Source: Priestia megaterium (GTDB lineage: Bacteria; Bacillota; Bacilli; Bacillales; Bacillaceae_H). Taken from it: a stretch of 64,000 bases of DNA. The position numbers and the translations under genes are program-made. The stretch is taken from positions 1,774,001 to 1,838,000 of the forward strand of contig NZ_CP085442.1 of the NCBI RefSeq assembly GCF_023824195.1, written 5' to 3'. This document shows, piece after piece, positions 8,651 through 17,185 of this stretch; position 1 is the first letter of the stretch; every line of letters begins with the position of its first letter. The notes beneath the pieces are model-generated. The model saw nothing but the letters and a program-made list of their open reading frames with translations. It had not been told where the DNA came from and searched no databases.

Positions 8651-9643
8651 ATGTTGAAAAGAGTTTTTTGTATTGGTGAAACACTAATTGATTTTATTCC
8701 TGTTCAAAAAGAAAAGTCTTTAAAAGAAGTTACTAGTTTTGAACGTGTGGCTGGGGGAGCTCCTATGAACGTTGCAATTGCGATTGCAAAATATGGAGGG
8801 AATTCTGTTATGCTAACGAAAATAGCTAATGATAGCTTTGGTGATTATTTAGTAGATGTGCTTGAAGGAAATGGAGTAGATACTTCATACATTATCCGAT
8901 GTAATGAAGGAGAGACCGGTTTGGCATTCGTATCTGTAGATAAATTGGGAGATAGGGACTTCAGTTTTTACAGAAAGAATTCAGCTGACTTATTACTTTT
9001 ACCAAACGAGGTGAAAGTAGAATGGTTTGATAAGGGAGACCTTCTTCATTTTTGTTCTGTAGATTTAGTCGAAAGTCCAATGAAACAAACTCATATAAAA
9101 GTAATAGATAGTTTTCAAAAAATAGGGGGGATTGTCAGTTTTGATCCCAACGTTCGTCTTCCCTTGTGGCCTGATAAAGAAAGCTGTCGTCGAACAATTC
9201 TAGACTTTTTACCTTTAGCAAATATCGTGAAAGTATCGGATGAAGAATTATTTTTCATAACCAATATTAAGCGAGAAAGAGAAGCTATTAACTCTCTTTT
9301 TGTTGGCAATGTAAAAGTAGTAGTTTATACAAAAGGAAAAGATGGAGCCATTATTTATTTGAAAAATGGAGAACAATTTGAGGATAAAGGATTTAAAGTA
9401 ACTGTTTCAGATACAACCGGGGCAGGTGATGCATTTATAGGTGGTTTTTTATCTGAATTGCTTGCAATTGATATATCGAGCGAAAATCTATGTCAAAAAG
9501 TGAGTGAACACCATCAACAATTGCTTACCTTTGCTAATGCAAGTGGGGCACTTACTGCTTCAGTAAAAGGAGCGATTCACGCAGCACCTGGAAAACAACA
9601 TATAATGAACTTTATTGCTACTCAAAGAGGCAGATTAGCTTAA
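8651..9643 (+). CDS. PfkB-family fructokinase
   Basis: This is an ATP-dependent sugar kinase that phosphorylates fructose, 330 residues. Visible PfkB blocks are GGAPMNVAIAIAKYGG near the N-terminus (sugar site) and DTTGAGDAFIGGF near residue 260, which holds the catalytic Asp and the anion hole. GGGGTGA precedes the ATG at 8651; a TTG one codon later would have better spacing and cannot be excluded. Position after the invertase indicates the role: capture of the fructose released from sucrose. Confidence 0.9.
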   Translation: MLKRVFCIGETLIDFIPVQKEKSLKEVTSFERVAGGAPMNVAIAIAKYGGNSVMLTKIANDSFGDYLVDVLEGNGVDTSYIIRCNEGETGLAFVSVDKLGDRDFSFYRKNSADLLLLPNEVKVEWFDKGDLLHFCSVDLVESPMKQTHIKVIDSFQKIGGIVSFDPNVRLPLWPDKESCRRTILDFLPLANIVKVSDEELFFITNIKREREAINSLFVGNVKVVVYTKGKDGAIIYLKNGEQFEDKGFKVTVSDTTGAGDAFIGGFLSELLAIDISSENLCQKVSEHHQQLLTFANASGALTASVKGAIHAAPGKQHIMNFIATQRGRLA

Positions 9644-9719
9644 GAAAATATGTATTTATAATTAGGAATTAGTTTGGAATTCACAATATAAGTAAGGGTT
9701 AAAAGAAAGGATTTAAATA

Positions 9720-10280
9720 ATGAGGACTGAAAAAGAAAAGATGTTAGGTGGAGAAATGTATAATCCTGCAGACGCACAATTAAGAAAGGATCGAGAACAT
9801 GCTAGAAGGCAGGTTAGAATATATAATGAAACTTTAGAGAGTGAAGGTAATAAGCGTATTAAATTATTAAAAGGTTTATTCGGTTCTACTGGGGAAAACG
9901 TATATGTTGAACCAAATATTAGAGTTGACTACGGCTATAACATATTTGTTGGCGAAAACTTTTTTGCAAACTTTGATTGTGTCATCCTAGACATTTGTAA
10001 AGTGAGGTTTGGAGATAATTGTTTACTTGGTCCTGGTGTACATATCTATACAGCAACTCATCCAATTGACCCAAATGAACGGAATTCAGGACAGGAATAC
10101 GCAAAACCAATTATTTTTGGAGATAATGTATGGATTGGTGGAAGTTCAGTGATAAATCCAGGAGTGACGATAGGAGACAATGTTGTTATTGCATCTGGCT
10201 CAGTAGTGACTAAAGACGTACCTAACAATGTAGTGATGGGAGGGAATCCAGCGAAAATTATTAAAAAGATTGGAAATTAA
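9720..10280 (+). CDS. Maltose/galactoside O-acetyltransferase (left-handed beta-helix)
   Basis: This transferase uses acetyl-CoA to acetylate sugars, 186 residues. It has the N-terminal Mac domain ([20 protein letters not shown]) and hexapeptide repeats making a left-handed beta-helix ([39 protein letters not shown]). The catalytic His lies in [15 protein letters not shown] precedes the start. It ends the sucrose locus and may detoxify excess sugar as in the Maa/LacA families. A hairpin follows directly. Confidence 0.9.
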   Translation: MRTEKEKMLGGEMYNPADAQLRKDREHARRQVRIYNETLESEGNKRIKLLKGLFGSTGENVYVEPNIRVDYGYNIFVGENFFANFDCVILDICKVRFGDNCLLGPGVHIYTATHPIDPNERNSGQEYAKPIIFGDNVWIGGSSVINPGVTIGDNVVIASGSVVTKDVPNNVVMGGNPAKIIKKIGN

Positions 10281-10313
10281 GTTCATAAGAATATTTCACT
10301 GAATTTTAGTAAT

Positions 10314-10340
10314 AGTACTTCAAATGAGATTTGAAGTACT
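10314..10340 (+). terminator. Hairpin after the acetyltransferase gene
   Basis: A perfect 12-bp stem, AGTACTTCAAAT / ATTTGAAGTACT, with a 3-base loop lies 33 bases after the stop. It lacks a clean T-run, so it may be a weak terminator or an mRNA-stabilising hairpin. Confidence 0.55.
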
Positions 10341-10354
10341 AACTTATTAGTTAA

Positions 10355-10558
10355 TTGGTGATTAAATTGGATATATGGATGGGGAAAATTAGAGATTATA
10401 ATGATTTGGGTCATTATCTAGGGACCTATCAAGCAATTATAGAGAAACAAGATAAGATGCTTTATAAAATGACATTATCATTTAATCCAGCATATACACT
10501 AAAAAAGCGAGATAAAAATAATCATTTAAAAGATAAAATATTGTACAGTCAAGTGTAG
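10355..10558 (+). CDS. Small ORF of unknown function (doubtful)
   Basis: A TTG-initiated frame of 67 codons, basic and lysine-rich, without a recognisable domain. No good ribosome site precedes the TTG or the internal ATG at 10379. It may be a remnant rather than a gene. Confidence 0.2.
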   Translation: MVIKLDIWMGKIRDYNDLGHYLGTYQAIIEKQDKMLYKMTLSFNPAYTLKKRDKNNHLKDKILYSQV

Positions 10559-10934
10559 AGGTACTTAAAAGAAAATTTAGAAATAAAATCCCTCTTTTAA
10601 AGAACCAAACAAAAGTAGTATGGATAAAAAGAGGGCTAAATATTTAATTTTCAAGTGAAAGGTCATGATGACAAGAGAACATGCTGGTAAAGCTAGTTTT
10701 ATTGGTCCAAGGGCAAATCAAACCATGATTATGCATTTTTAAATAAATACAGAGTAAAAAACTTAGAAGGGTATATCTTATGATATGTCCTTTTAGTGTG
10801 GTTAATTTTCATCTTTTCTTCACTATTAAATGATAAATTAATTGTTCATCATGCTGTAAAGCATTTTTTCATAGATATTCCTCTTCACAAGCTTACCTAA
10901 AAAAGGTGAGCTTTTTTTATGACCTGAATTATAT
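10559..10934. other. Intergenic region with hairpins
   Basis: A CCCTCTTTTA / TAAAAAGAGGG inverted repeat lies near 10590-10635. A 25-codon ORF is preceded by GAAAGG near 10665-10742. A terminator ends the stretch. Nothing else is supported. Confidence 0.4.
10889..10918 (+). terminator. Rho-independent terminator
   Basis: AAGCTTACC / GGTGAGCTT stem (one G-T pair), A-rich loop, followed by a run of seven T residues. Confidence 0.75.
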
Positions 10935-11222
10935 TTACATTATTACTTCTAAACTAACTATAGTCCCTTTGATTAACCCATGTAGTTTATTAATTCCCCG
11001 GTATTCTTCTTGAAACGCAGGTAAGAGTTCTTGCTTAATATACTTATTCACCGTTGTGACCGAGATATTAAATTCATAACGACCTTCGATATGCCAATCA
11101 TCTTTATTAATAGGATTTAATTTTCCTTGTTGTATATATATATAAATGAATTTCTTTAATAAAACAGATAACATGTCTATCGTATCTTCAATGTTAATAA
11201 TTTTGCTATGATTATCAATCAT
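10935..11222 (-). CDS. Hypothetical small protein
   Basis: The 95-residue reading frame is of unknown family and has no transmembrane segment or signal peptide. It reads as a soluble mixed alpha/beta protein with the central stretch WHIEGRYEFNISVTTVNKYI. The ribosome site before the ATG is weak. It lies between two terminators and stands alone. I do not recognise it. Confidence 0.45.
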   Translation of the reverse strand: MIDNHSKIINIEDTIDMLSVLLKKFIYIYIQQGKLNPINKDDWHIEGRYEFNISVTTVNKYIKQELLPAFQEEYRGINKLHGLIKGTIVSLEVIM

Positions 11223-11362
11223 AAAAACAATTCTTTTATTTCTAGATTAATTAATAGTTTATTATATCATATTCATACATGGTTAAAGATTAAAAGTTTT
11301 AACAACTTATATATAAATGATAAAACATTTTATAAAAATAAGTTTTATTATTTATATATATT

Positions 11363-11421
11363 GTAGAAAAACAATTAATACGAAGCAGCGTTCCTTGCTT
11401 TATCAAGGGATGCTGCTTCGT
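11363..11421. repeat. Dispersed repeat D, copy 1 (3' flank of ridA)
   Basis: The block GTAGAAAAACAATTAATA followed by the GAAGCAGC...GGGATGCTGCTTC hairpin recurs in diverged form at 54611-54663. A truncated trace (TGTAGAAAAAC) lies at 14601-14611, after a fragment of the gene found beside the 54-kb copy. Confidence 0.6.
11380..11421 (-). terminator. Terminator of ridA
   Basis: ACGAAGCAGC / GCTGCTTCGT inverted repeat directly after the ridA stop, with a T-rich tract beyond it on the minus strand. Confidence 0.75.
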
Positions 11422-11426
11422 TATTT

Positions 11427-11807
11427 CTATGATCTTCTAGCTATCATTTCTATTTCAATCTGTGCACCTAGAGGTAAGGATGCTACGCCTATAGTTGTAC
11501 GAGCAGGATATGGTGCAGAAAATTGTTGTACATACACTTCATTCATTGCTGTAAAGTTATCCATATTAGTTAAAAACACATTTACTTTTTTAACATCGTC
11601 AGGGACTAAACCAGCTGCTTCCAATACATTAAAAAGGTTCTTAAAGCATTGCTTTGTCTGTTTAACAATATCACCTTCTACAAGCTTTCCAGTCTGTGAG
11701 TCTATAGGGGTTTGCCCGGATAAAAATAGTAAATCCCCTGATTCAACTGCATGTGAGTATGGGCCAACAGCAACAGCTCCATCTGCATTAAAAGCCTTTC
11801 TTGACAT
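11427..11807 (-). CDS. ridA: RidA-family reactive enamine/imine deaminase
   Basis: RidA hydrolyses reactive 2-aminoacrylate-type enamines formed by PLP enzymes, acting in the cytoplasm as a trimer. At 126 residues it matches the family. Key parts are Arg103 in PARTTIGVAS, which binds the carboxylate, and the C-terminal LPLGAQIEIEMIA strand with Glu118/Glu120. GGAGGAG lies about 6 bases before the ATG. It is followed by its own terminator, so it is probably monocistronic. This may be a paralogue rather than the main YabJ-type copy. Confidence 0.92.
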   Translation of the reverse strand: MSRKAFNADGAVAVGPYSHAVESGDLLFLSGQTPIDSQTGKLVEGDIVKQTKQCFKNLFNVLEAAGLVPDDVKKVNVFLTNMDNFTAMNEVYVQQFSAPYPARTTIGVASLPLGAQIEIEMIARRS

Positions 11808-11837
11808 ATAAAACTCCTCCTTTAATTATAAAATATT

Positions 11838-12028
11838 TATATAGAAGCATCGATTTTAATAAAAATCGATTTAGGTGACCACTTTCTTATTATAGAAAGG
11901 GCTTCTTTTCCTTTTTCAGCACTTCGAGAGGCTACGATACGATGACATGCATGCCCTCTTTTGCTAATAATCCTGCTGTAGCTAGACCAATCTCCGATAT
12001 CCCACCAGTAATAATACCTACTTTTCAT
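11838..12028 (-). pseudogene. Decayed N-terminus of a short-chain dehydrogenase
   Basis: Two minus-strand frames together read KVGIITGGISEIGLATAGLL, then AKEGMHVIV, then, after a shift near 11940, ASRSAEKGKEALSIIRK and IFIKIDA. This is the first 60 or so residues of an SDR, with the dinucleotide loop TGGISxIG, followed by nothing. The frameshift and missing remainder make it non-functional. It lies between ridA and the paiB unit and has no ribosome site. Confidence 0.75.
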
Positions 12029-12045
12029 TTGAACATACATTCCTC

Positions 12046-12203
12046 TTAGAAAGATAGTATGTAAAGCAAGAGCACGGAGAATGCCCCTAGAACAATATAA
12101 AAATAACCAGTTATCCGAAGGCATCCAATTTTGTAACTTTGAACGTACTTTACTAAACAGGGGCCACGATATGAACTAACCCAAAAAATACTAAACCAAT
12201 CAT
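12046..12203 (-). pseudogene. Frameshifted small membrane protein downstream of paiB
   Basis: The ATG at 12203 overlaps the TGA of paiB (ATGA), a sign of translational coupling. The frame reads MIGLVFFGLVHIVAP, then stops. Shifting frame at about 12158 continues as CLVKYVQSYKIGCLRITGYF and YIVLGAFSVLLLYILSF with a stop at 12046. Joined, the product would be a roughly 52-residue protein with two membrane spans. The break suggests a recent inactivation, or a sequencing error. Confidence 0.6.
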
Positions 12204-12826
12204 TTAAATAACTCTTTACGTTGCTCACGCATCCACTGTGCAACCTGAACTTCCTCTTGTTTATGTGACTTTTCAAGCTCTGCAACAATCGATTTATAAT
12301 CGGTCTCATTTCGGTTCTGACTCATTTTAGCTGCACCTTGAATAGATGTGATTTCAATTTCAAAGCCAACTATTCCCTTCATTTCACGCTTAAGCAACTC
12401 TGGGTCAAATGTATCCCAGGTCCGACCATCTTCTCGGTGAGACTCATAGTGTTTAAGCATAGTATCCAAAGACGATTTCAGCTCATCTCCAGAGATTATA
12501 CGTACTGTTCCATAAGCATGGACAGCTAGATAGTCCCATGTAGGAACCTCTTCACCTTGATACCAACTAGAAGAAATGTAAGCGTGAGGTCCTTGAAAAA
12601 TGAGTAACACATCGTTATTATTGTCTAAAGTTTTTTTCTGCATGTTTCCGTATGCAATGTGCCCAGTTGCATAGATTTTCCCTTCATCTTCCCGAATTTC
12701 CAAGGGGATATGCGTAGCCAAGGGACGATGTTCATTAACAGTAATCAATAAAGCAAACGAGTTAGACTTCATAATTTGAACTGCCTCATCATGATTCATA
12801 CGATATTGCTTAGGAATGTACACCAT
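12200..12826 (-). CDS. paiB: PaiB-family FMN-binding transcriptional regulator
   Basis: PaiB proteins have a split-barrel flavin-binding fold; in B. subtilis PaiB represses sporulation and degradative-enzyme genes. The 208-residue protein begins MVYIPKQYRM. It shows the family blocks FALLITVNEHRPLATHIPLE, FQGPHAYISSSWY and VPTWDYLAVHAYGTVR, and ends with the GAAKMSQNR loop. The ATG at 12826 is preferred over one two codons earlier because of GAAAGG spacing. It is divergent from a MocR regulator gene 137 bases away, which probably controls it. The partner acetyltransferase gene paiA is absent. Confidence 0.9.
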   Translation of the reverse strand: MVYIPKQYRMNHDEAVQIMKSNSFALLITVNEHRPLATHIPLEIREDEGKIYATGHIAYGNMQKKTLDNNNDVLLIFQGPHAYISSSWYQGEEVPTWDYLAVHAYGTVRIISGDELKSSLDTMLKHYESHREDGRTWDTFDPELLKREMKGIVGFEIEITSIQGAAKMSQNRNETDYKSIVAELEKSHKQEEVQVAQWMREQRKELFK

Positions 12827-12963
12827 AATCATCCTTTCAACTTATATTTAAGTTTTTTAATATAAACATTAAAAATAAATATTCGATAAAAAAATAATAT
12901 TATACAAACTGACATAAAAAAAGGTACAATACCAAACAAATATACATGACAGAGGGGATGCAA

Positions 12964-14343
12964 ATGAATAATACTATTTTTACGTTTGAAGATAATTATC
13001 CAAAATACAAACAAATCTATGAGAAATTTAAATTATTTATTGAACAAGGAGACATTTTGGCAAATGAGCAATTGCCCTCCGTTCGTCAACTTGCAGATTC
13101 CTTACAAGTAAGCCGAAATACAACTTTAATGGCATATGAACAACTGGTTGCTGAAGGGTATATTCGCGGGGAGGGACGAAAAGGTTATTTTGCAAATGAG
13201 TTAGAACCTCTAATGTTTCAGGAGTCATTAATCTCCCATGATAAAAAGCAAAAAGAGTCAAAGAAACCTCCAGTATTTAATTTTAGAGCAGATGCCGTTG
13301 ATCAAACACATTTTCCACTGAAGATTTGGAGGCGAATTTCCAATCAAGTATTAACATTACAGGACAGCTTTAGATACGGAGAACCATTTGGAGAAGAATG
13401 CCTGCGCGAACAAATTTCCGCGTACTTGCTCCAATCTAGAGGAGTAAAAGCAGATGCAGATTCTATTATCATCGGTAGTAGTACCCAACAAATGCTTGTA
13501 TATCTTGGACATATAATGAAAGATGAATTCCAGAGTATTATAGTTGAAGACCCTGGTTATGACGGTGCTAGAGAAGCTTTTCAATTTCATCGTTTTATGT
13601 TTGAAACTTTGCCCGTTTATGAAACAGGTGCTGATCTTTCACAACTAGAACAAATGAAATCACGATTAATATATGTAACCCCTTCCCATCAAAGTCCAAT
13701 TGGAGTAAGCATGTCTATTCAACAACGGCAAATGCTTATTCATTGGGTTAATGAGATGCATGGATATATTATTGAAGATGATTATGATAGTGAATTTCGC
13801 TATACGCAAAAGCCATTTCCTGCTCTTGCCTCTATTGATTCTGCAAGAGTCATCTATCTAGGAAATTTTTCGAAGGCTTTTCTTCCAGGAATCCGTTTAA
13901 GTTATATGGTATTGCCTCAACCCATTTTAAATCATTACAAAAATAAATTTCTTCAATTCGAAAGTACCACTTCAATTCTTAGCCAACTCACAATGGCTAA
14001 ATTTATGGAAGAGGGAGAATGGAGTCGTCATATCAAACGCATGCGTCTGGTTTATAAACGAAAAATGCAGCACTTAGTATCAGTATTAAAAAAAGAGTTT
14101 GATCAAAGTATATCCATTATTGGTGAACAGTCTGGTTTATATTTATTAGTGAAAGTACATCTGAATCACTCAGAAGAATGGCTAATCAGACAAGCTTCCC
14201 TTTATGGTGTTAGAGTGTATCCCATCTCACTTTACGTGATTAAAAACAATCCCGATAGACCAATTATTAAGCTTGGCTTTAGCAATCTTTCTCGCGATGA
14301 AATTACGAGAGGTGTGGAACTCTTAAAAAAGGCTTGGTCATAA
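12964..14343 (+). CDS. MocR/PdxR-type GntR regulator with aminotransferase domain
   Basis: This fusion regulator has an N-terminal winged HTH of the GntR family (LPSVRQLADSLQVSRNT, residues 38-54) joined to a fold-type I aminotransferase domain that binds PLP. The PLP lysine is Lys304 in GNFSKAFLPGIRLSY, and PSHQSPIG and DDYDSEFRY are further cofactor-site motifs. The ATG at 12964 follows GAGGGG by 7 bases and is preferred over in-frame ATGs at 12946 and 12958. Members control PLP synthesis, GABA use or a neighbouring transporter. The divergent paiB is the likely target here. Confidence 0.9.
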   Translation: MNNTIFTFEDNYPKYKQIYEKFKLFIEQGDILANEQLPSVRQLADSLQVSRNTTLMAYEQLVAEGYIRGEGRKGYFANELEPLMFQESLISHDKKQKESKKPPVFNFRADAVDQTHFPLKIWRRISNQVLTLQDSFRYGEPFGEECLREQISAYLLQSRGVKADADSIIIGSSTQQMLVYLGHIMKDEFQSIIVEDPGYDGAREAFQFHRFMFETLPVYETGADLSQLEQMKSRLIYVTPSHQSPIGVSMSIQQRQMLIHWVNEMHGYIIEDDYDSEFRYTQKPFPALASIDSARVIYLGNFSKAFLPGIRLSYMVLPQPILNHYKNKFLQFESTTSILSQLTMAKFMEEGEWSRHIKRMRLVYKRKMQHLVSVLKKEFDQSISIIGEQSGLYLLVKVHLNHSEEWLIRQASLYGVRVYPISLYVIKNNPDRPIIKLGFSNLSRDEITRGVELLKKAWS

Positions 14344-14366
14344 AAATCCTATCATAATCCTTTTAG

Positions 14367-14555
14367 TACCTTGATACAGATGGTACATTTCCCATTAACG
14401 AAGAGTCTATTGCAAAACAGACCGCAGATGAATGTGGCGATCATATTGTAGTTAGAAATGCTACGTTTGAAGATTATATTAGACAATGAGAACATTGGAG
14501 TAAATATATAGATTATAAAGAGAAATATATATGCAAACTCTATAACATTAAGTAA
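14367..14555 (+). pseudogene. Decayed copy of the hypothetical gene at 54284-54577
   Basis: The frame reads DGTFPINEESIAKQTADECG, then DHIVVRNATFEDYIRQ, a TGA at 14487-14489, then EHWSKYIDYKEKYICKLYN. This matches the C-terminal half of the 54284 protein (PIDEESAKQLADECGGHIVV, KNATFNDYISQGERWSNFI). The N-terminal half is missing and one in-frame stop is present. Confidence 0.85.
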
Positions 14556-14930
14556 ATAGTAAATTACTTTATCTATAATACTTTTAACATTTACACATAT
14601 TGTAGAAAAACGTTGTATTTGTCGTCACTAAGAGTAAAAGATAAAACTTTGATTTTTATAACAGAGTTTATTCATTTACTTCTCACTACAAAAGATGTTT
14701 ATTTTTTATTTTTAATAAAAATTATATTATCAAATATATATTAACATCAAATAATTTTAAATTTTTTATCCGATTATTATAAATAAAACAATTTCTTAAA
14801 AGGTAAGTAGAAGATAGAGTAGCATATTACAAGAATTAAAAATGATTATTTTTAGAATGTGAATAAATGTTAAAATATTTATGAACATCTTTATTTTTTA
14901 TCGAAATAGAACATAACTAGATAGAATATA
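14556..14930. other. AT-rich gene-free stretch
   Basis: Very AT-rich with no ORF. A trace of repeat D (TGTAGAAAAAC) at 14601 is the only recognisable piece. Confidence 0.5.
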
Positions 14931-14973
14931 GAGGAACAAAAGATGTTGCTCACTAAAATATCTTTTGTTCCTC
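14931..14973 (-). terminator. Terminator after the OYE-type oxidoreductase gene
   Basis: Perfect 14-bp inverted repeat GAGGAACAAAAGAT / ATCTTTTGTTCCTC with a 15-base loop, 21 bases past the minus-strand stop. Confidence 0.75.
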
Positions 14974-14993
14974 ATCATTAATTGTGGATAAAA

Positions 14994-16127
14994 TTATTCC
15001 TCAATCTTAAACCATGGTCCTGAAGCTTGAATGACATTCCAAAGTTTTTCTGGAATCTCAATCTCATTGATTTCAGAAGCCTTAAGTGCTGTTTCAATTT
15101 CGCCTTCTTTTCCGTTTTGAACCTTTTCTACCCAGTCTGGATTCATAATTAATGTATGACCAATTGCTGCTAGAGAGAGTCCCTTATCTAATGCCATTCT
15201 AACATCATCTGCAGTGACCAGAGATCCAGCAGCTATAACAGGAACTCTGTCGTTTACGTGCTCACCAATTAATTCAAGATACGTTTTGTCATCTTGACTA
15301 TCAACCGGTTTTGAAGAGAGGGCGTTAGCCAACGAAGCGTGTACATAATCAACATTCGTTTCAATGAGTCGATTAATTAATTCATAAGTATCCTTCATTC
15401 TTAAACCACCTGCTTGATGTTCATCAGGTGATATTCTGTATCCTAAAATAAACGGTTTAGTTGCATGCTTTTTAATAACATTTTTAATTTCCTGAACGAC
15501 CGCAAGTGGGAAACGCAAGCGATTCTCTAGTGAACCTCCCCATTCATCCTCACGTCTATTGAAGAAAGGAGAGAAGAAGTTTTGAAGTAAAAACCCATGT
15601 GCACCATGAATTTCAACTCCATCAAAACCAGCTTCAATGGCTCTTCTTGTTGTTTCTCCAAAGGCATGAATTACTTCTAGTATTTCATCATGCGAAAGTT
15701 CTCTTGGTAATATTGAAGGAGCAAAGTCGGAAGCTTCAGTCTCTAAAGCACTAGAACTAACCACTTCACCATTTGGAGTTAAAGTCGGTAGTGCTTTGTT
15801 TCCTGCATGGAAAATCTGAAGTATTGCAGGAGCTCCACCACTTTTCGCAGCTTCTGCTAATTTACGTAAACTTGGAATAAATTTATCGTCATATCCTGCG
15901 AATTCATGCGTAAAACCTATACCGTTTGGCTGCACATGAGTACAACCAGTTATAACAAGTCCTACTCCATTGACTCTTCTTTTGTAATATTTCACTTCTT
16001 CATCTGAAATGGTGTAATCATCATTACTTGACCAAGTTGTCATCGGTGCCATAACAACTCTATTTTTAAGGGTAACTCCATTTTTAAATGTGAATGTTTC
16101 AAATAAGTTGTTACATTTTTCGTTCAT
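14994..16127 (-). CDS. NADH:flavin oxidoreductase, Old Yellow Enzyme family
   Basis: This is a flavin-dependent ene-reductase with a TIM-barrel fold, reducing activated C=C bonds with NAD(P)H; 377 residues. Visible family parts are the N-terminal KNRVVMAPMTTW, GVEIHGAHGFLLQNFFSPFF with the substrate-binding His, NRREDEWGGSLENRLRFPL, and the phosphate-binding end VPVIAAGSLVTADD. No C-terminal Fe-S/FAD domain is present, so it is the short form. GAAAGAGG precedes the ATG. A TetR gene lies upstream on the same strand, and both promoters carry the same operator, so the enzyme is probably induced by an electrophile. Confidence 0.92.
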   Translation of the reverse strand: MNEKCNNLFETFTFKNGVTLKNRVVMAPMTTWSSNDDYTISDEEVKYYKRRVNGVGLVITGCTHVQPNGIGFTHEFAGYDDKFIPSLRKLAEAAKSGGAPAILQIFHAGNKALPTLTPNGEVVSSSALETEASDFAPSILPRELSHDEILEVIHAFGETTRRAIEAGFDGVEIHGAHGFLLQNFFSPFFNRREDEWGGSLENRLRFPLAVVQEIKNVIKKHATKPFILGYRISPDEHQAGGLRMKDTYELINRLIETNVDYVHASLANALSSKPVDSQDDKTYLELIGEHVNDRVPVIAAGSLVTADDVRMALDKGLSLAAIGHTLIMNPDWVEKVQNGKEGEIETALKASEINEIEIPEKLWNVIQASGPWFKIEE

Positions 16128-16234
16128 GTTTTAACCTCTTTCTTAAGTATTTATTTATCTTATGTTGTAGTTTGTTTTATTTTATAAAAGCATAGCCACG
16201 TTTTCCTTTATTCTTCATCACCACCTTTCAAGAT

Positions 16235-16250
16235 AATCGAACGTTCGTTC
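16235..16250. promoter_or_regulatory. TetR operator in the 5' leader of the OYE gene
   Basis: AATCGAACGTTCGTTC shares the pattern AATCGAACG-NN-CGTTY with the two operators in the promoter spacers at 16311-16326 and 17003-17018. It lies about 50 bases after the predicted transcription start. Confidence 0.7.
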
Positions 16251-16305
16251 ATTTTACATCTTAAAAAAAACAATCTTAAACATCTGACTAAACTTGACAA
16301 CTGTT

Positions 16306-16334
16306 CTAATAAACGATCGTTCGATTATTTTCAA
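16306..16334 (-). promoter_or_regulatory. Promoter of the OYE gene with operator in the spacer
   Basis: On the minus strand TTGAAA, a 17-base spacer and TATTAG form a SigA-type promoter. The spacer holds AATCGAACGATCGTT. TetR binding there would exclude RNA polymerase. Confidence 0.75.
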
Positions 16335-16418
16335 GTCGTTCATATTAAGAGGGAGCATTTTTTTAATAAACCTTTGTTATCACTGCTTTCTCCCTCTGTT
16401 TAAAAGTCGGATAGACTC

Positions 16419-16991
16419 TTAAGCTTTTATAGCATCCCAACTCATTTGAATAACTTTATTTAAATTAGCTTCATCTATAGTAGATGTTCCATTAAAATGT
16501 TCCTTAACAAATTGCATCACTGGTTGGAGAGTAAAAATAGCTAACAGGTTTGTATCAACTTGTTTGAACACATATTGTTTTTTTCCTTTCTCAAATAAAC
16601 TATAGAGAGGCTCACACATGTCCGTGATTTCATCACGAGATATTTTGTTGAGAAGTGGTGAATTTTGAAACTGTTCTATAAATAAAAAGTAATCCTTATT
16701 AGCCAAAGTAAAATCAACAAATTTTCTTAAAGCGTCTTCAAATGCCTCTTGTAGCGGTAGGGAAGCATCAAAATTATTAAAAATTGCTTCAGTCATCATC
16801 TTCTTAACATTCAAATATAATTTGTTAAGTAGATCCTCCTTGTTTTCGAAATAAACATAAATCGTTGAAGCAGATACTTTAGCCTTCTTGGCAATCTTCG
16901 ACATAGAAGTCTCAGCAAGACCAATTTCATTTATAAGTTGGATAGTTGCATTAAAAATATTTTCGTTTTTGTTTTCGTCTTTATGTCTCAT
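16419..16991 (-). CDS. TetR-family repressor, probably autoregulated
   Basis: This 190-residue repressor has a TetR HTH at residues 20-50 (ETSMSKIAKKAKVSASTIYV, then YFENKEDLL) and an all-helical ligand domain. It lies upstream of the OYE gene on the same strand. The operator pattern AATCGAACG-NN-CGTTY occurs in its own promoter and in that of the enzyme gene. No ribosome site precedes ATG 16991. The predicted transcription start falls at or next to the A of that ATG, so the mRNA may be leaderless. The ligand is unknown. Confidence 0.88.
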   Translation of the reverse strand: MRHKDENKNENIFNATIQLINEIGLAETSMSKIAKKAKVSASTIYVYFENKEDLLNKLYLNVKKMMTEAIFNNFDASLPLQEAFEDALRKFVDFTLANKDYFLFIEQFQNSPLLNKISRDEITDMCEPLYSLFEKGKKQYVFKQVDTNLLAIFTLQPVMQFVKEHFNGTSTIDEANLNKVIQMSWDAIKA

Positions 16992-16997
16992 GCGCCA

Positions 16998-17026
16998 ATA
17001 ATAAACGTTCGTTCGATTAATGTCAA
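16998..17026 (-). promoter_or_regulatory. tetR promoter with operator in the spacer
   Basis: On the minus strand the -35 TTGACA (17026-17021) and -10 TATTAT (17003-16998) are 17 bases apart. The spacer and its edge contain AATCGAACGAACGTTT (17018-17003). Transcription should begin near 16991, the first base of the start codon. Confidence 0.8.
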
Positions 17027-17185
17027 CTCGAAGAGTATAACGAGACTATCCGTTAATAACCTTATAAACCGGAGGAGTAAAAAAGAACACAGCTTAAAGT
17101 TAGTTGAGATTTCAATCTTTACGTAAATAAATGACAGAGCTCATTAGCCTTCAAGATGTCTAATCCTACTTGGTACTTCCTATCA

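Noticed and set aside
11317..11811. Long plus-strand frame opposite ridA
   Set aside because: It is the antisense of ridA; the minus-strand protein has the full RidA signature and ribosome site.
12046..12309. 87-codon minus frame overlapping the end of paiB
   Set aside because: Its first half is an out-of-frame reading of paiB; only the part after the frameshift is meaningful and is described as a pseudogene.
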